Source: Tridacna crocea
Taxonomy: Eukaryota > Mollusca > Bivalvia > Cardiida > Cardiidae
Assembly: GCA_943736015.1 (NCBI GenBank)
Contig: OX031073.1
Span: 22,161,210-22,225,209 of the forward strand
DNA length: 64,000 bases
Reading direction: 5' to 3'
The position numbers and the translations under genes are program-made. The notes below the pieces were generated by a model, which saw nothing but the letters and a program-made list of their open reading frames with translations, was not told where the DNA came from and made no database searches. Every line of letters starts with the position of its first letter. Position 1 is the first letter of the stretch. Shown in pieces: positions 1 to 11,388 of the stretch.

Positions 1-339
1 AGAATAACAATAAATGAACTTACTGACACAGTACAGGAAATTCCAGTGTCTTCAGTTTCCTTATGTATTCCTAATTAGTTACAGCACAACATCCCACCTG
101 CTGTCAGTTACATCCACAACAAAATAGATAATTAAAGAACAGGAACAGCTTTCAACTATATAACTGTTTACTGTTCTCCTATGAATTCTACAATCAAGAT
201 CTATGGCAATTAATACTTTACAAACCTTCATCCAAATATTACATAATTCAGATATCAAATCCACTGCAACAAATGTTTGCTGTACCCTTATTTTGCCAAA
301 ATACATAACATGGACTTAGTAATTCAGTACTAAAGATGC

Positions 340-495
340 AATTTTAGAGCATTTTTTGCCCAAATATTTAGCATGAAAGCAGACAGTGAAGATCCAAGAT
401 CAGACTGCACATTCTGTGCAGTCTGATCTTGGGTCTACACTGTCCAAACAAGCTATTAAATCCAAATTCAACCCTTTGAGAGTTTAAAATCAAAA
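340..495. mobile_element. GATCAGACTGCAC-hairpin MITE (family D), partial
   Basis: A hairpin AGATCAGACTGCACA / TGTGCAGTCTGATCT (399-430) is flanked by GACAGTGAAGATC and TCTACACTGTCC. The far end CAACCCTTTGAGAGTTTAA may be the eroded TTAA terminus. Confidence 0.7.
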
Positions 496-744
496 CATAG
501 TTGACCTACTAAAGTGTACTTTCGTCATTGAGACTCCTCGCATTCATGAGAGTGCATCGTGGCATACTGTTCTCAAAACCTGATAATCAATACGGAGAGT
601 TCAGCCTGTTTTCTAAGGCCAATTACACCCTCGAGAAGGATCCGACTCATTCTTCTTATCTCTCTGTACCCACAGACAAGCTTTTACAAATCTCTCATCA
701 TCACAAAAGCTTTCTCCAGATTTACTCAAGTAGAAATAGCCTCT

Positions 745-970
745 TTACTCTTTACAAAACGACAAAAATTTTAGGCCAGTCCAAATTGGAAGCATTTGCA
801 GACGACAAAATAAATGCGACTCAAAATTTGAAATTTGATGTGGCAAGGGTAGGAAACATTGTTAGAAAAGGAGAAAATGCTGGTTACCAGCATTTTCTCT
901 GTTTCCTACAATGTTTTCTAAGCTTTCTTTCTCATAGTCGTTAAAAGCCGAGATTGTGAGGTAAAGAATT
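745..970 (+). mobile_element. TTAA hairpin MITE (family A)
   Basis: CTCTTTACAAAACGACAA start, GCATTTGCAGACGACAAAAT marker, central palindrome with AAAATGCTGGTTACCAGC at about 880, and GTGAGGTAAAGAATTGA end. Both TTAA sites are mutated. Confidence 0.8.
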
Positions 971-1014
971 GACAAATTTTCCAACTCAATAACTAGAAAA
1001 TCTTGGATTCTATA

Positions 1015-1178
1015 GTGAAAACCCAAAGATTGATATTTCAAAGTTCTGTTTTGAGGAACAATATCTCCTTCTCGGACAGTGTAGATCAAAGATTAGACTG
1101 CACATTTTGTGCTGTCTGATCTTCATCTACACAATCCACAAAAGGTCAGTGAGTCGGGCTTAGCAGCCTAGGGGTCAA
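1015..1178 (-). mobile_element. Family D hairpin MITE, partial
   Basis: GGACAGTGTAGATC (1076-1089) leads into an imperfect hairpin (1092-1123). The sequence GTCAGTGAGTCGGGCTTAGC corresponds to the GCTGCGATCGCGACTCACTGAC part of the complete copy at 32333, inverted. Confidence 0.65.
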
Positions 1179-1204
1179 CTTTTTTCCAAACAAACTCAAC
1201 TTTT

Positions 1205-1303
1205 AACAGCCCGAAAGAAATAGTTTTGAAAGATGGTGGGAAAGGGGAAGATGTTGGTAACCAGCATTTTATCCTTTTCCCACCATGTTTTCTACCCTAG
1301 AAA
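1205..1303 (-). mobile_element. Family A fragment: left arm and palindrome only
   Basis: The hairpin has GATGTTGGTAACCAGCAT at its centre (1249-1266). Sequence beyond TTTTCTACCC at 1303 is unrelated. Confidence 0.7.
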
Positions 1304-1704
1304 GAACAAGAGGGCCATGATGGCCCTGTATTGCTCCACTGGCTGGTAAGTCAAAACAATACAAGCCAAACATTACAATACTTGGCCAATTGGTTTTTAA
1401 CTAGAAGGCATACAAAATTTTCTTCTATAAAATCCTATCAGAAACTTATGACCCCAGGGAAATGCCTTTTTTGGCAACAAAACTACAATTGAATCCTGGT
1501 GGAGGTCCACAAGATACAGCCCCATACCAAACAAAACTAGGGCTATCACTCAACGTGAACATATCCCCCACCAGCTCCTTGCCACCAAACAGGTCTTTGT
1601 CACAGAATGCAGAATGGTTGAGTACAAAAGTAAGAGTTGAACATGAGCGGCAAATTGTCGCAAGATACGCCCATCTTACCCCAAGTTATTAAGCTGGGGC
1701 ATGC

Positions 1705-2038
1705 ACCGGACAAAATTCAAGTATGAAAAACGACAAAGGGCAATAACTCAAAAATTAAGCGAGCAAGAGTTATGATTCCTGTGCACTGCACTCCCCCTTG
1801 ATGAGATCTATCCATCCATGAAATTTCATAACCCTAGCTAGTATAGTTTTGGAGATATTCACTGGACCAAATTCAAGTATTAAAAATGATAAAGGGCAAT
1901 AACTCAAAAATTAAGCAAGCAGGAGTTATGATTCCTGTACACTGCACTCCCTCTTGGTGAGATCTATCCAGCCATGAAATTTCATAACCCTAGCTAGTAT
2001 AGTTTTGGAGATACGCTCCGGACCAAATTCAAGTATGA
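1705..2038. repeat. Older ~160-bp tandem array, left part
   Basis: Two diverged units containing AGGGCAATAACTCAAAAATT and GATCTATCC. The array continues at 3946-4260 after the inserted 145-bp-array element. A GGGCCATGATGGCCC end at about 1310-1325 may be its own terminus. Confidence 0.8.
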
Positions 2039-3945
2039 ACAAGAGGGCCATGATGGCCCTGAAATCGCTCACCTGAGTTTATTGACCAAACATGCACCAT
2101 CTAGTTTCCCAGTGACCTAGTTTTTTATCAGACATTACCCATCATCAAACACTTTTGAGATATCAATAAGACAAACATTCTGGCCAAGTTTCATGAGTAT
2201 TGGACTGAAAATGTGGCCTCTACAGTGTACAAAAGGTTTTTCTAAGATTTCATCAAGTGACCTAGTTTTGGACCCGACAATTACCCATTATCAAACTCTT
2301 TTGAGACATCACCAAAACAAACATTCTGACCAAGTCTGAAGAATATCAGGCAGAAAATGTAGCCTCTAGAGTGTACACAAAGTTTTTCTAATATTTGACC
2401 CATTGACCTAGTTTTTGACTCCACATGACCCATTTTCAATCTCATTCAAGGTATCACCAGGACAAATATTATGAACAAGTTTTAGGAGTATCAGACTGAA
2501 AATGTGTCCTCCAGAGCATACAAAAGGTGTTTATAACATTTGACCTATTGACCCAGTTTTTGACCCAACATGACCCATTTTCAAACTCATCCAAGATATT
2601 ATAAAGGCAAACATTCTGACTAATTTTCAAGAGTGTTGGACTGAAAATGTGGCATCCAGAGCATATACAAGGTTTTTCTAAGATTTGACCTGGTGACCTA
2701 GTTTTTAACCCCCAATGACCCATTTTCAAACCTGTCTGAGATATCATCAAGACAAACATTCTGACCAACTTACAAGAGTTTCGGACTGAAAATGTGGCCT
2801 TTAGAGCCTACAAAAGGTTTTTCTAACATTTGACCTAGTGACCTAGTTTTTGACCCCACATGACCCATTTTCGATCTTGTCCGAGATATCATCCAGACAA
2901 ATATCCTGACCAACTTTAATGAGTATCCAACTGAAAATGTGGCCTCTAGAGCGTACAAAAGGTTTTTCTAAGATTTGACCTAGTGACCTAGTTTTTGACC
3001 CCACGTGACCCATTTTCGAACTCGTCCGAGATATCATCCAGACAAACATCCTGACCAACTTTCATGAGTATCCATCTGGAAATGTGGCCTCTAGAGCGTA
3101 CAAAAGGTTTTTCTAAGATTTGACCTAGTGACCTAGTTTTTGACCCCACGTGACCCATTTTCAAACTCGTCCGAGATATCATCCAGACAAACATCCTGAC
3201 CAACTTTCATGAGTATCCGACTGAAAATGTGGCCTCTAGAGCGTACAAAAGGTTTTTCTAAGATTTGACCTGGTGACCTAGTTTTTGACCCCACGTGACC
3301 CATTTTCGAACTCGTCCAAGATATCATCCAGACAAACATCCTGACCAACTTTCATGAGTATCCGACTGAAAATGTGGCCTCTAGAGCGTACAAAAGGTTT
3401 TTCTAAGATTTGACCTGGTGACCTAGTTTTTGACCCCACGTGACCCATTTTCGAACTCGTCCGAGATATCATCCAGACAAACATCCTGACCAACTTTCAT
3501 GAGTATCCGACTGAAAATGTGGCCTCTAGAGCGTACAAAAGGTTTTTCTAAGATTTGACCTGGTGACCTAGTTTTTGACCCCACGTGACCCATTTTCGAA
3601 CTCGTCCGAGATATCATCCAGACAAACATCCTGACCAACTTTCATGAGTATCCGACTGAAAATGTGGCCTCTAGAGCGTACACAAGGTTTTTCTAAGATT
3701 TGACCTAGTGACCTAGTTTTTGACCCCACGTGACCCATTTTCGAACTCGTCCGAGATATCATCGAGACAAACATCCTGACCAACTTTCATGAGTATCCGA
3801 CTCAAAATGTGGCCTCTAGAGCGTACACAAGGTAAAAAGTTGACGACGCACGCCGCACGACGCACGACGGACGACGGACGACGGACGCCGGACATAGCAC
3901 GATCACAATAGCTCACCATGAGCACTTCGTGCTCAGGTGAGCTAA
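2039..3945 (-). mobile_element. Tandem-array element with hairpin ends (145-bp units), HINE-like
   Basis: One end (2041-2080) has the palindrome GGGCCATGATGGCCC followed by GCTCACCTGAG; the other (3910-3943) is a hairpin AGCTCACC..GGTGAGCT around GAGCAC/GTGCTC, preceded by a GC-rich ACGACGGACG run (3840-3895). Between them lie about a dozen tandem units, the last seven almost identical with a 145-bp period. The element splits an older array (1705-2038 and 3946-4260) exactly: joining the two sides restores the intact array sequence with no target duplication. Confidence 0.85.
2843..3830. repeat. Homogeneous 145-bp tandem array
   Basis: About seven units with only a few differences per unit, each containing CATGAGTATCCGACTGAAAA and GTGGCCTCTAGAGCGTACA. 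Units toward 2085 are more diverged, so recent amplification or conversion was strongest at the hairpin side. Repeated open frames of 71 codons on the - strand are a by-product of the period. Confidence 0.93.
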
Positions 3946-4260
3946 AAACAACAAAGGGCAATAACTCAAAAATTAAGCGAGCAAGAGTTATAATTCCTTG
4001 GCACTGCACTCCCCCTTGGTGAGATCTATCCACCCATGAAATTTCATAACCCTAGCTAGTATAGTTTTGGAGATACGCTCCGGACCAAATTCAAGTATGA
4101 AAAACAACAAAGGGCAATAACTCAAAAATTAAGCAAGCAAGAGTTATAATTCCTTGGCACTGCACTCCCCCTTGATGAGATCTATCAACCCATGAAATTT
4201 CATAACCTTAGCTAATATAGTTTTGGAGATATGCTCCGGACAAAATTCAAGTATGAATAA
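3946..4260. repeat. Older ~160-bp tandem array, right part
   Basis: Two further units matching those at 1705-2038, resuming at AAAACAACAAAGGGC. Together with the left part this dates the 145-bp-array element as the younger insertion. Confidence 0.8.
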
Positions 4261-4660
4261 GAAATTTGTCCAGAATCATCAAAGGGCCATAACTCTATGA
4301 AACCTAAATAAACCATAACCAAAATAGGATATGCATATCTCTGCTTTATACTGAGTCTATTTGTGTAGTTTGAACCAAATGTGTCCAATAGTTGATGAGA
4401 AAAAGAGCGGACAAGAAATTTCATGAAAGGGCCATAACTCAGTGAAAAATCAATGAACCATAACCAACATTTCATATGCACATCTCTGCTTGATACTGAG
4501 TTTACCTGTGAAGTTTGAATAAAATTCATCCAGTAGTTTATGAGAAATAGAGCGGACAAAAAGCTACAGACCGACCGACCGACCGACCGACGGACCGACG
4601 GACCGACAGACCGACAAGCTGACTCCTATATACCCCCCAAACAGAGTTTTGGGGGGTATA
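4261..4660 (-). mobile_element. ATACCCC-hairpin / CCGT-run element, copy 1
   Basis: The high-coordinate end is a hairpin ATACCCCCCAAA..TTTTGGGGGGTAT (4630-4660), next to a CCGA/CCGT run (4568-4615). Inside are two related units with GGGCCATAACTC and GAGAAAAAGAGCGGAC. About 400 bp matches 50283-50690 in opposite orientation. Confidence 0.75.
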
Positions 4661-4679
4661 ATAAGGGCTAGAATGTGTG

Positions 4680-6012
4680 GTTATAAACAAGAAGGTTTTC
4701 AAAGTTTGCTCAATAAAAGATCCTGTAAAACTTGAGACAGGTTAGCCCTAGGTCTTATGGTTAGTCACAAGAAAATTTATCAAGTTTTCACTATAAAAGC
4801 CCATGTGACCCCTGGAGTGGGGGCAAACTTGACCCCAAAGGTTATAATTTGGGTCTTCTTGTAAGAGGCACACTAGATAAAGGTGCAACATCCAAAATTT
4901 GGTAGCCCTAGGCCTTATGGCTACATACGAGTAGATTTTCAAAGTTTCTCTGCATAAGCCCGATGTAAAACTTGTGACCCCGCGACGGGAACAAATTTGA
5001 CCCCAGGGCAATAATTTGGGCGTCCTTGGTAGTCATCAACTAGTAAAAGCTTCAACATGCAACCTTTGGTAGCCCTAGGGCTTATGACTAGGTGCTAGAA
5101 GATTTTGAAAGTTTTCCCTACATAAGCCCATGTAAAACTTGTGACACCCCCCCCCCACCCGGGGTAGGGACAACTTTGACCCCGGGGCTATAATTTTAAC
5201 ACCTTTGGTTGACAAACACTACATAAAGCTACATGCCAAATTTGGTAGCCCTAAGCCCAATGGCTACATAGAAGAGGAATTTTAAAGTTCTCCCCATATA
5301 AGCACATGTAAAACTTGTAACCCCTGGGGCACTGACAATTTTGACCTTGGGGCTATAATTTGGACACCCTTGGTAAGGGTCCACCAGATAAAGCTTCATG
5401 CTAAATTTGGTAGCCATATGCCCCATGGCTAGGTAGAAGAAGAATTTCATAGTTCTCCCTATATAGGCCCATGTAAAACTTGTGACCCCTGGGGCCAGGC
5501 CAATTTTGACCCAAGGGCTATAAATTGAAGACATTTGTAGAGGTCCACTAGATGGAGCTACATGCCAAATTTGGTAGCCCTAGGCTCTATGGCTAAGTAG
5601 ATGAAAAATTTTAAAGTTCTCCCTATACAAGCCCATATAAAACTTGTGACCCCCCCCCTCCTGGGCGGGACCAATTTTGACCCCAGGGCTACAATTTGAA
5701 GACAATTGGTAGAGGTCCACTAGATAAAGCTACATGCCAAATTTGATAGCATAAGCCCTACAGTTTCAGACAAGAAGATTATCAAAGATTTTCAAAATTT
5801 TCAGTATTGTTGCCATGGCAACCAGAGTTTTTGAAGAAATCAAATTCTTTCAAGAAATTTTGAAGAAGGCTATGGCAAGTTCATTTCGTGAAGTTTCATC
5901 AAATTTGAATGAGTAGTTTCAGAGATGTTTGAAATAAAACTTAATGTACAGACGCACGGACGGACACCAGGCCATGACATCAACCCGCTGGCCTTCGGCC
6001 AGTGGAGCTAAT
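4680..6012 (-). mobile_element. Tandem-array element, ~168-bp units, GGCCTTCGGCC end hairpin
   Basis: Six to seven diverged units, each with AACTTGTGACCCC, TTTTGACCCCAGGGC and GTAGCCCTAGGCC, at a spacing of about 168 bp. The far end (5948-6012) carries a GACGGAC run and the hairpin CTGGCCTTCGGCCAG. The unit resembles those at 28070-29690, so the two arrays are distant relatives. Confidence 0.75.
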
Positions 6013-6245
6013 AAAAACTGTCTGTTGTCTGCAAAGAAATGTAACATGACTGTATAATACAGGATGAGGGTTATGATCAATGTTTATGTGTAAGAACACC
6101 ACCAAAGCTGACCTCCAGACAGACAAATAATACCATGTAACAGGTAGGAAGCAATCAATGACCTGAAAACATCATGTTGAATTATCCAAGACACTCCACT
6201 CTTATTCGTAGGCTACTTAGCATGACAAGGATCTTTTGCAGATCT

Positions 6246-6320
6246 ATAGTGTAGATCTAGATCACACTGCACATAATGTGTAGTCTGATCTTGAATCGAC
6301 ACTGTCTGATAAGGAAATAC
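6246..6320. mobile_element. Family D hairpin fragment
   Basis: GTGTAGATCTAGATCACACTGC / GTGTAGTCTGATC hairpin (parts) followed by CGACACTGTCTGATAAGG. Terminal sequences are not recognised. A C-run follows at 6331-6347. Confidence 0.6.
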
Positions 6321-6625
6321 ATTGTATCCCCCCCCCCCCCCCCCCAAAGAAATACATTAAATTTGAAAATTTCGGTTTATAACATGAAAGTTCTCAAACA
6401 AAATAAGGGTTAACAGTGCATCATTATACCCTATGATATTTGCAGTCTAGAGATCAGATCCATAGTAATCACAACTTCTGTTCAAGACTACCTTTTCTGC
6501 AGAAAATTCAGATCACTTAAGCCTTCTCTAATTTGTTGTCTGTAAATGCTTTCAATTTGACCATGGCAAAAAAGTTTTCCTTCTGGTCTGGAGTTACCCC
6601 TTTACCAGACAACATAATTTAAGAC

Positions 6626-6853
6626 TTAACTCATTACCAAACGACAAAATTTTAGGTTTGTCCAAATCCAAAGCATTTGCAGATGACAAAATGAAAGTGA
6701 CTGAAAATTTAAAATTTGTTTTGTTTAGGGTAAAAATCATTGTGGGAAAGGAGAAAATGCTGGTTACCAGCATTTTCTTCTTTTCCCACAATGATTTGAA
6801 AAGGCTTCTTTTTCAGGGTCATCAAAAGTAGGGATTGTGTGGTAATGGGTTAA
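6626..6853 (+). mobile_element. TTAA hairpin MITE (family A)
   Basis: Bounded by TTAA at 6626 and 6850. Full set of parts in order; the palindrome is near 6745-6805. It shares its right TTAA with the next element. Confidence 0.88.
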
Positions 6854-7051
6854 AAGTCTAAATTGGAAGCACTTGCAGATGACAAAATAAATGTAACTCT
6901 AAACTTGAAATTCATCCTGGGAAGAGAAGAAAAAATTGTGGGAAAAGGAGAAAATGCTGGTTACCAGCATTTTCTTCTTTTCCCACAATGTTTTCAGAAG
7001 TCTTCTTTCTCAGGATCCTGAAAACAGGGGATTGTTTAGGAAAAGAGTTAA
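6850..7051 (+). mobile_element. TTAA hairpin MITE (family A), left end shortened
   Basis: It begins at the shared TTAA but lacks CTCTTTACC and starts within the CTAAATTGGAAGCA part. The palindrome is intact and the right TTAA is at 7048. Confidence 0.82.
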
Positions 7052-7239
7052 TGGATTGTCAGGAATTATTGTTTCTGCCTGGTGTCTGCTGTCTAGTACC
7101 TCTATCCAACATTCTGTCAGTCCAAACCACTTGCCAATCTGTTGAGTGTGAAAAACCTAATTAGGCACTATTGCCTCAATTACAACATTTCAATCATAAT
7201 CACACTGTGTCTTGGCAGATCAAACATACCTTCCCAAAT

Positions 7240-7320
7240 CATTTTCAATAGAGAGAGAGAGACAGACATACAGACAGACACAGAGAGACACAGACAGACA
7301 GACAGACAGACAGACTGGAT
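7240..7320. repeat. GACA/GA microsatellite
   Basis: AGAGAGAGAGACAGACATAC followed by repeated CAGACAGA units. A short GATT run follows at 7363-7378. Confidence 0.9.
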
Positions 7321-7928
7321 GTACGGATGACTGGATGGGTTTTAGGGTGGGATGCTTGGAGGATTGATTGATTGATTATTATTACTGAGAATGTTTTCTA
7401 CCCTTTCAAAAACAAATTAAGTTTCATTCACAATGATTTTGTCCATGGGCAGATCCAGAGTGGGGGGAATGGGGGTCCGGACCCTCCCTGGAATTTTGGC
7501 AAAAATGTGGTTATCGCATTCGTGAAACGGTGCTGGTTTGATATTGCACAGCATATATGTAAAATACAGTAACAATTTTTTTAAAAAAAAAAGGGGTCTA
7601 AATATGGCGACTTCCTCATGGTTAGAAGTGGAAACGTTGACTTTTCTTGTAAACTGCTTACATCCACTGAAATACAGAAATCAAAGTATCATATAATAAG
7701 ACGAGTGCGTTTTCGGTGGGACCCCCCCTTGAGAAAGATATCTGGATCTGCGCATGTTGTCATCATTCTGCAAATGCTGTCAATTTGGGCGAGTGTAAAC
7801 TTTGCATTTTGGCAATAACTTAAGTGCATCACTTAATTATTATCTAATCTTGAACTCATTATGACGGACAGACGTTGAGCCCTTTACAACAAGACAGTCT
7901 GAATCTATATATATTATACCAACCGTTC

Positions 7929-8173
7929 TTAACTCTTCAATACACAATCCTGAGTTTTAACGACTCTGAGGTTTAGAGGCCTTTTGAAAACATTGTAGGG
8001 AAATGAGATATGACGCTGAAAACATTGTGGGAAAAGGAGAAAATGCTGGTAACCAGCATTTTCTCCTTTCCCCACAATGTTTTCTACCCTGCTGGAAATA
8101 GATTTCAATTTTAAGTTATGTTTTTTTTGTCTTCTGCGAGTGCATTCAGTTTGGACCAATCTAAAATTTTCGA
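7929..8173 (-). mobile_element. Family A MITE with duplicated arm
   Basis: The left TTAA is at 7929. GAAAACATTGTAGGGAAA occurs once ahead of the real palindrome (8018-8090), so part of the arm is doubled. The right terminus is eroded. Confidence 0.75.
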
Positions 8174-8239
8174 AGAATATGACATGCGCAGACAACATGC
8201 AAAATAGCAGTAAGAATACAAGCAGGAGGTGAACACGGA

Positions 8240-8440
8240 TCCTAAAAGTTGCCCACATTGACAGTATTTGCGGAGGACAATTCATATGTGGTTAAAGTAA
8301 TGTGGAATACATCTTTGATAAGGTAGAAAACATTGTGGAAAAGGGAGAAAATGCTGGTTATCAGCATTTTCTCCTTTTCCCACAATGTTTTCAAAAGACT
8401 TCGAGATAAAAAAACTTTGGCTTGTGTGGTAAAGGGTTAA
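8240..8440 (+). mobile_element. Family A variant MITE
   Basis: The left part has CCACATTGACAGTATTTGCGG instead of the usual sequence (compare 24948). Palindrome at 8320-8392, right TTAA at 8437. Confidence 0.75.
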
Positions 8441-8682
8441 AAATGTATATCAAGACAATTCAACAATGACATAGATTGTTTCAAATGTGTTTAAGTGTTA
8501 TTTTAGAGCAAAATAAGTAGAGCAGATAGTGTGAACCAATTATTTCAGTCATATTATATAGACACCTCACATAAGGTATTTCCGGAGTTTCACCATTACA
8601 AGACTGGGGCCCTGAACTGAGTGATAATGACAGAGGTGTTTGTATTAAAATTTAGCGCTATTTTAATAGATTAGGACAATAT

Positions 8683-8898
8683 TTATCATGGCAGTCAGTG
8701 ATGCACACATGTTTCCTGGCTTTCTCACACCTGTACTGACGCAACTTTCTTTCCAAAGCCACCGACTGACTTTCCTCATATGCATCACAGATGAGCAGCT
8801 AAAAATCGCAAGAAAGAAAGTTTGCCGAAACTGGGTATCAAGCCCGCAACCTCCAAGACACGAGTCAGATGACAAAGGTATTACCCTGTGGGAGAAGG
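8683..8898 (-). mobile_element. SINE of the same family as 11389-11652, tail missing
   Basis: It shares the GAGAAAGCCAGGAAAC-type central part and a box B-like GGGCTTGATACCC (about 8845-8857) with the copy at 11.4 kb, but the last part before the tail is absent. No clear target duplication was found. Confidence 0.7.
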
Positions 8899-9118
8899 GG
8901 TTACAAAGAATGTGACAGAAAACAACACAATTATCTTGCACCAAGTTGCTGCCAAATTTTCAGTGTAACTGTCGGATGCCAGACAGACTGGAGACAAGTA
9001 AAAACTGTTAACAAGACATTCAACCTTCAGCTGATAGTCGTATCTGATTGGATACAAGGCTGGTGACACTCATTGATGTAAATGAAACAAGAGGGTCACA
9101 GGCCCTAAAGGGCTCACC

Positions 9119-9347
9119 TTAACTCATTAACAAACAACAAAATTTTAGGCTTGTCCAAATCGAAAGCATCTGCAGACGACAAAATAAAAGTGACTACAAA
9201 TTTTTAACTTGTTTTGTGAAGGGTAGAAAGCATTGTGGAAAAAGGAGAAAATGCTGGTTACCAGCATTTTCTCCTTTTCCCACAATGTTTTCTAAAGGCT
9301 TCTTTCTCAGGGTCGTCAAAAGTAGGGATTGTGTGGTAATGGGTTAA
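9119..9347 (+). mobile_element. TTAA hairpin MITE (family A), 229 bp
   Basis: Both TTAA sites are intact; CTCATTAACAAACAACAAAA start, GTGTGGTAATGGG end. Confidence 0.9.
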
Positions 9348-9510
9348 CTTTGACTGAATTTGCATTTATTTATTGTAGCCAAATGTTTCCCATTATGGGC
9401 GACACCCCTGAAGACTCTTAGTATTGTTATGGGGAACTGTGCACAGGGCCCCAGATAGAGGTAAGGATTCTTATTTCAAAATTGAAAATATTAATTATTT
9501 TACATTAAAC

Positions 9511-9606
9511 CCTATGTTATGGGTACTCATTAGAATCGTCTCATCAAGACGATTCTGATGAGTACCTAAGATGATACGATTCTAATGAGTACCTACAACA
9601 TAGAGT
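9511..9606. repeat. Small hairpin repeat GGTACTCATTAGAATCGTC
   Basis: Arms 9522-9540 and 9548-9566 are near-perfect complements, a third diverged copy follows at 9580-9592, and outer CCTATGTT/AACATAG sequences pair as well. A relative occurs at about 38575-38612. Confidence 0.75.
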
Positions 9607-9659
9607 TTGAAAGAGAAATAGTGGATTTAGAATACTGTCACTCCCTCTAATCTTAAGCT

Positions 9660-9892
9660 CTGTGTGCAAATACAGGACAAACTCCATCTTCGATTATGCC
9701 TAATTCTTTTACCTGCTCTATGTATTGCACCGTCACACAGGACCTTGGTTTACAATCTCATGCGAAAGACTATTAGTAATTTTAGATGGCCAGCCATGGG
9801 TGTCGAACCCACACGCTCCCGTGACTCGAAACACTATGTTCACAAGTCCTACGCTCTACCTATTGAGCTATGCAGGCTGGTCAATTCAACTT
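9660..9892 (-). mobile_element. tRNA-headed SINE or decayed tRNA-like sequence
   Basis: On the - strand 9790-9880 reads like a tRNA: D-arm GCTCAATAGGTAGAGC and T-arm GGGTTCGACACCC. The anticodon stem does not pair and the region between the arms is too long, so a working tRNA is unlikely. The A/T-rich sequence down to about 9660 is taken as the SINE body; that border is uncertain. Confidence 0.6.
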
Positions 9893-9900
9893 ACATGTAG

Positions 9901-10129
9901 TTAATCCTTTTCCAAACAAGCCCTGGTTTTTACTTGTCTGTAGTAAAACTCTTTTGAAAAAAAACTGTGGAAAAGGAGAAATTCCTCGTAACGAGCAATT
10001 TCTCCTTTTCCCCCAGTGTTTTCTACCCTTTTTGAGAACTTTCTGCCATTTTCTCACAATCAAAAATTGTTGTCTGTAAACTCTTTCGGTTTGGAAGAGT
10101 CCAAAATTTGTTGTTTGGAAAAGGGTTAA
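9901..10129 (-). mobile_element. TTAA hairpin MITE, family B
   Basis: Same TTAA ends (CCTTTTCCAAACAAGCC / GGAAAAGGG) but the hairpin loop reads CTCGTAACGAG instead of CTGGTTACCAG. The 229-bp length is kept. Confidence 0.87.
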
Positions 10130-10641
10130 GCCATATAAGGCTGATAAAGCTTCACAGAGCCAGATTTTGATGTCGTAAAAAACAATGACTTAATTTTTGA
10201 CCAACTTAAAATATTATTAAAATCTACATGATACTATTAGACAATCATTCTGACCAAGTTTCATGAGTATAATCAAGCTGAAAATGTGGCATGTATGATG
10301 TACACAATGGTTTTCTAAGATTTGGCCCAGTAACCTACTTTTTTGACCCAGCTGGACTTAATTTCATACTTCGTCACATATTATAAAGGCAAACACTCTG
10401 ACCTATTTTCAGAAGTATCAGGCTGAAAATGCAACCAATAGTGTGCGCACACACTTTTTCTATGATGCGGCCCACTGACCTAGTTCTGACCTGACATCAT
10501 GCAATTTCAAAACTATCCAACATATCATCAAGACAAACATTCTGACCAAGTTTCATGAGTATACGGCTGAAAATGTAGCATGTATGTTGCACACAAGGCT
10601 TTTCTAAGATTTGGCTAAGTGCCCTACCTTCATGATTCAGC

Positions 10642-10871
10642 TTAACCTTTACTCCATAGATACTCATTTCTACGCATTGCTTATAGAAGACCTTGGAAAA
10701 CATTGTGGCACTAAAGGTGAAATTGCTCGTGACGAGCAATTTCCCCTTTTGTCACAGTGTTTTCTCTGCTAGCAGAAGGTGTAATATACACATAAGAAAC
10801 CGATTCATCCTTGCTGTTATTTAGGGTCAATTAGAGATACCATAGAAATGCCTTATGGGGTAAAGGGTTAA
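10642..10871 (-). mobile_element. TTAA hairpin MITE, family C
   Basis: TTAACCTTTACTCCATAG start and GGGGTAAAGGGTTAA end. The hairpin contains AAGGTGAAATTGCTCGTGACGAG (in two parts); flanking arms (GATACTCATTTCTACGC, CAGCAAGGATGAA complement) define the family. Confidence 0.85.
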
Positions 10872-11388
10872 CCCAATTTCATATCTGTCGCAGATACCAT
10901 GATGGCAGACACTGACTGATGTTCAGGGGTATCAGGCTGAAACTGTGGCTGAGAAAGTACACACACAGTTTTTCTGTGATTTGGCCCGTTGACCTACGGA
11001 GGTTTCTGGCCTGACATGACCCGATTTCGAACATCTTTTGGAATTCGAAAATGCCTCACCAAAGACCAGCACTATTCCTTTTCTTTATAGCAATTTTTTT
11101 CTCCTTGTATTGACAAAATTAGTAGTGCAGATAGTGTGAACCAGTATCAGACACTATGTAATGTTGACACTGATCGAGATTTACAGTATTTGTCCTCTCT
11201 GACAGTCAACCGACATTATCCGATTACACAACAAGGTAAAGTCAATGCCCAACTGCCTGACTTTTTTACCTAATTATTTACCTCTTCATTCCGACAGGCT
11301 GACTTCTGTCCATACTAATTTCACCTCTCACAAAATAAATCCTTCCCGTATTATCTTAAAGAGAGACGTTTCTAACATCAATGTAGGA

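Larger units (their letters stand above)
9088..11040 (-). mobile_element. Decayed GCTCACC-type array element, broken by several insertions
   Basis: The start has AACAAGAGGGTCAC..GGCTCACC at 9090-9120. Diverged ~150-bp units (with CAAGTTTCATGAGTAT and GGCTGAAAATG) occur at 10190-10640 and 10872-11000. TTAA MITEs at 9119, 9901 and 10642 and a tRNA-like element at 9.7 kb lie inside it. Confidence 0.6.

Noticed and set aside
528..944. 138-codon + strand frame
   Set aside because: Its second half reads through a TTAA MITE and its palindrome; no domain recognised.
2843..3783. Series of 71-codon - strand frames, each starting MVRMFVWMISRT
   Set aside because: They overlap at exactly the 145-bp repeat period and exist because the unit has few stops in that frame; no protein family is recognised.
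9790..9880. Functional tRNA gene
   Set aside because: D- and T-arm sequences are present but the anticodon stem does not pair and the spacing is too long; better a SINE head or pseudo-tRNA.
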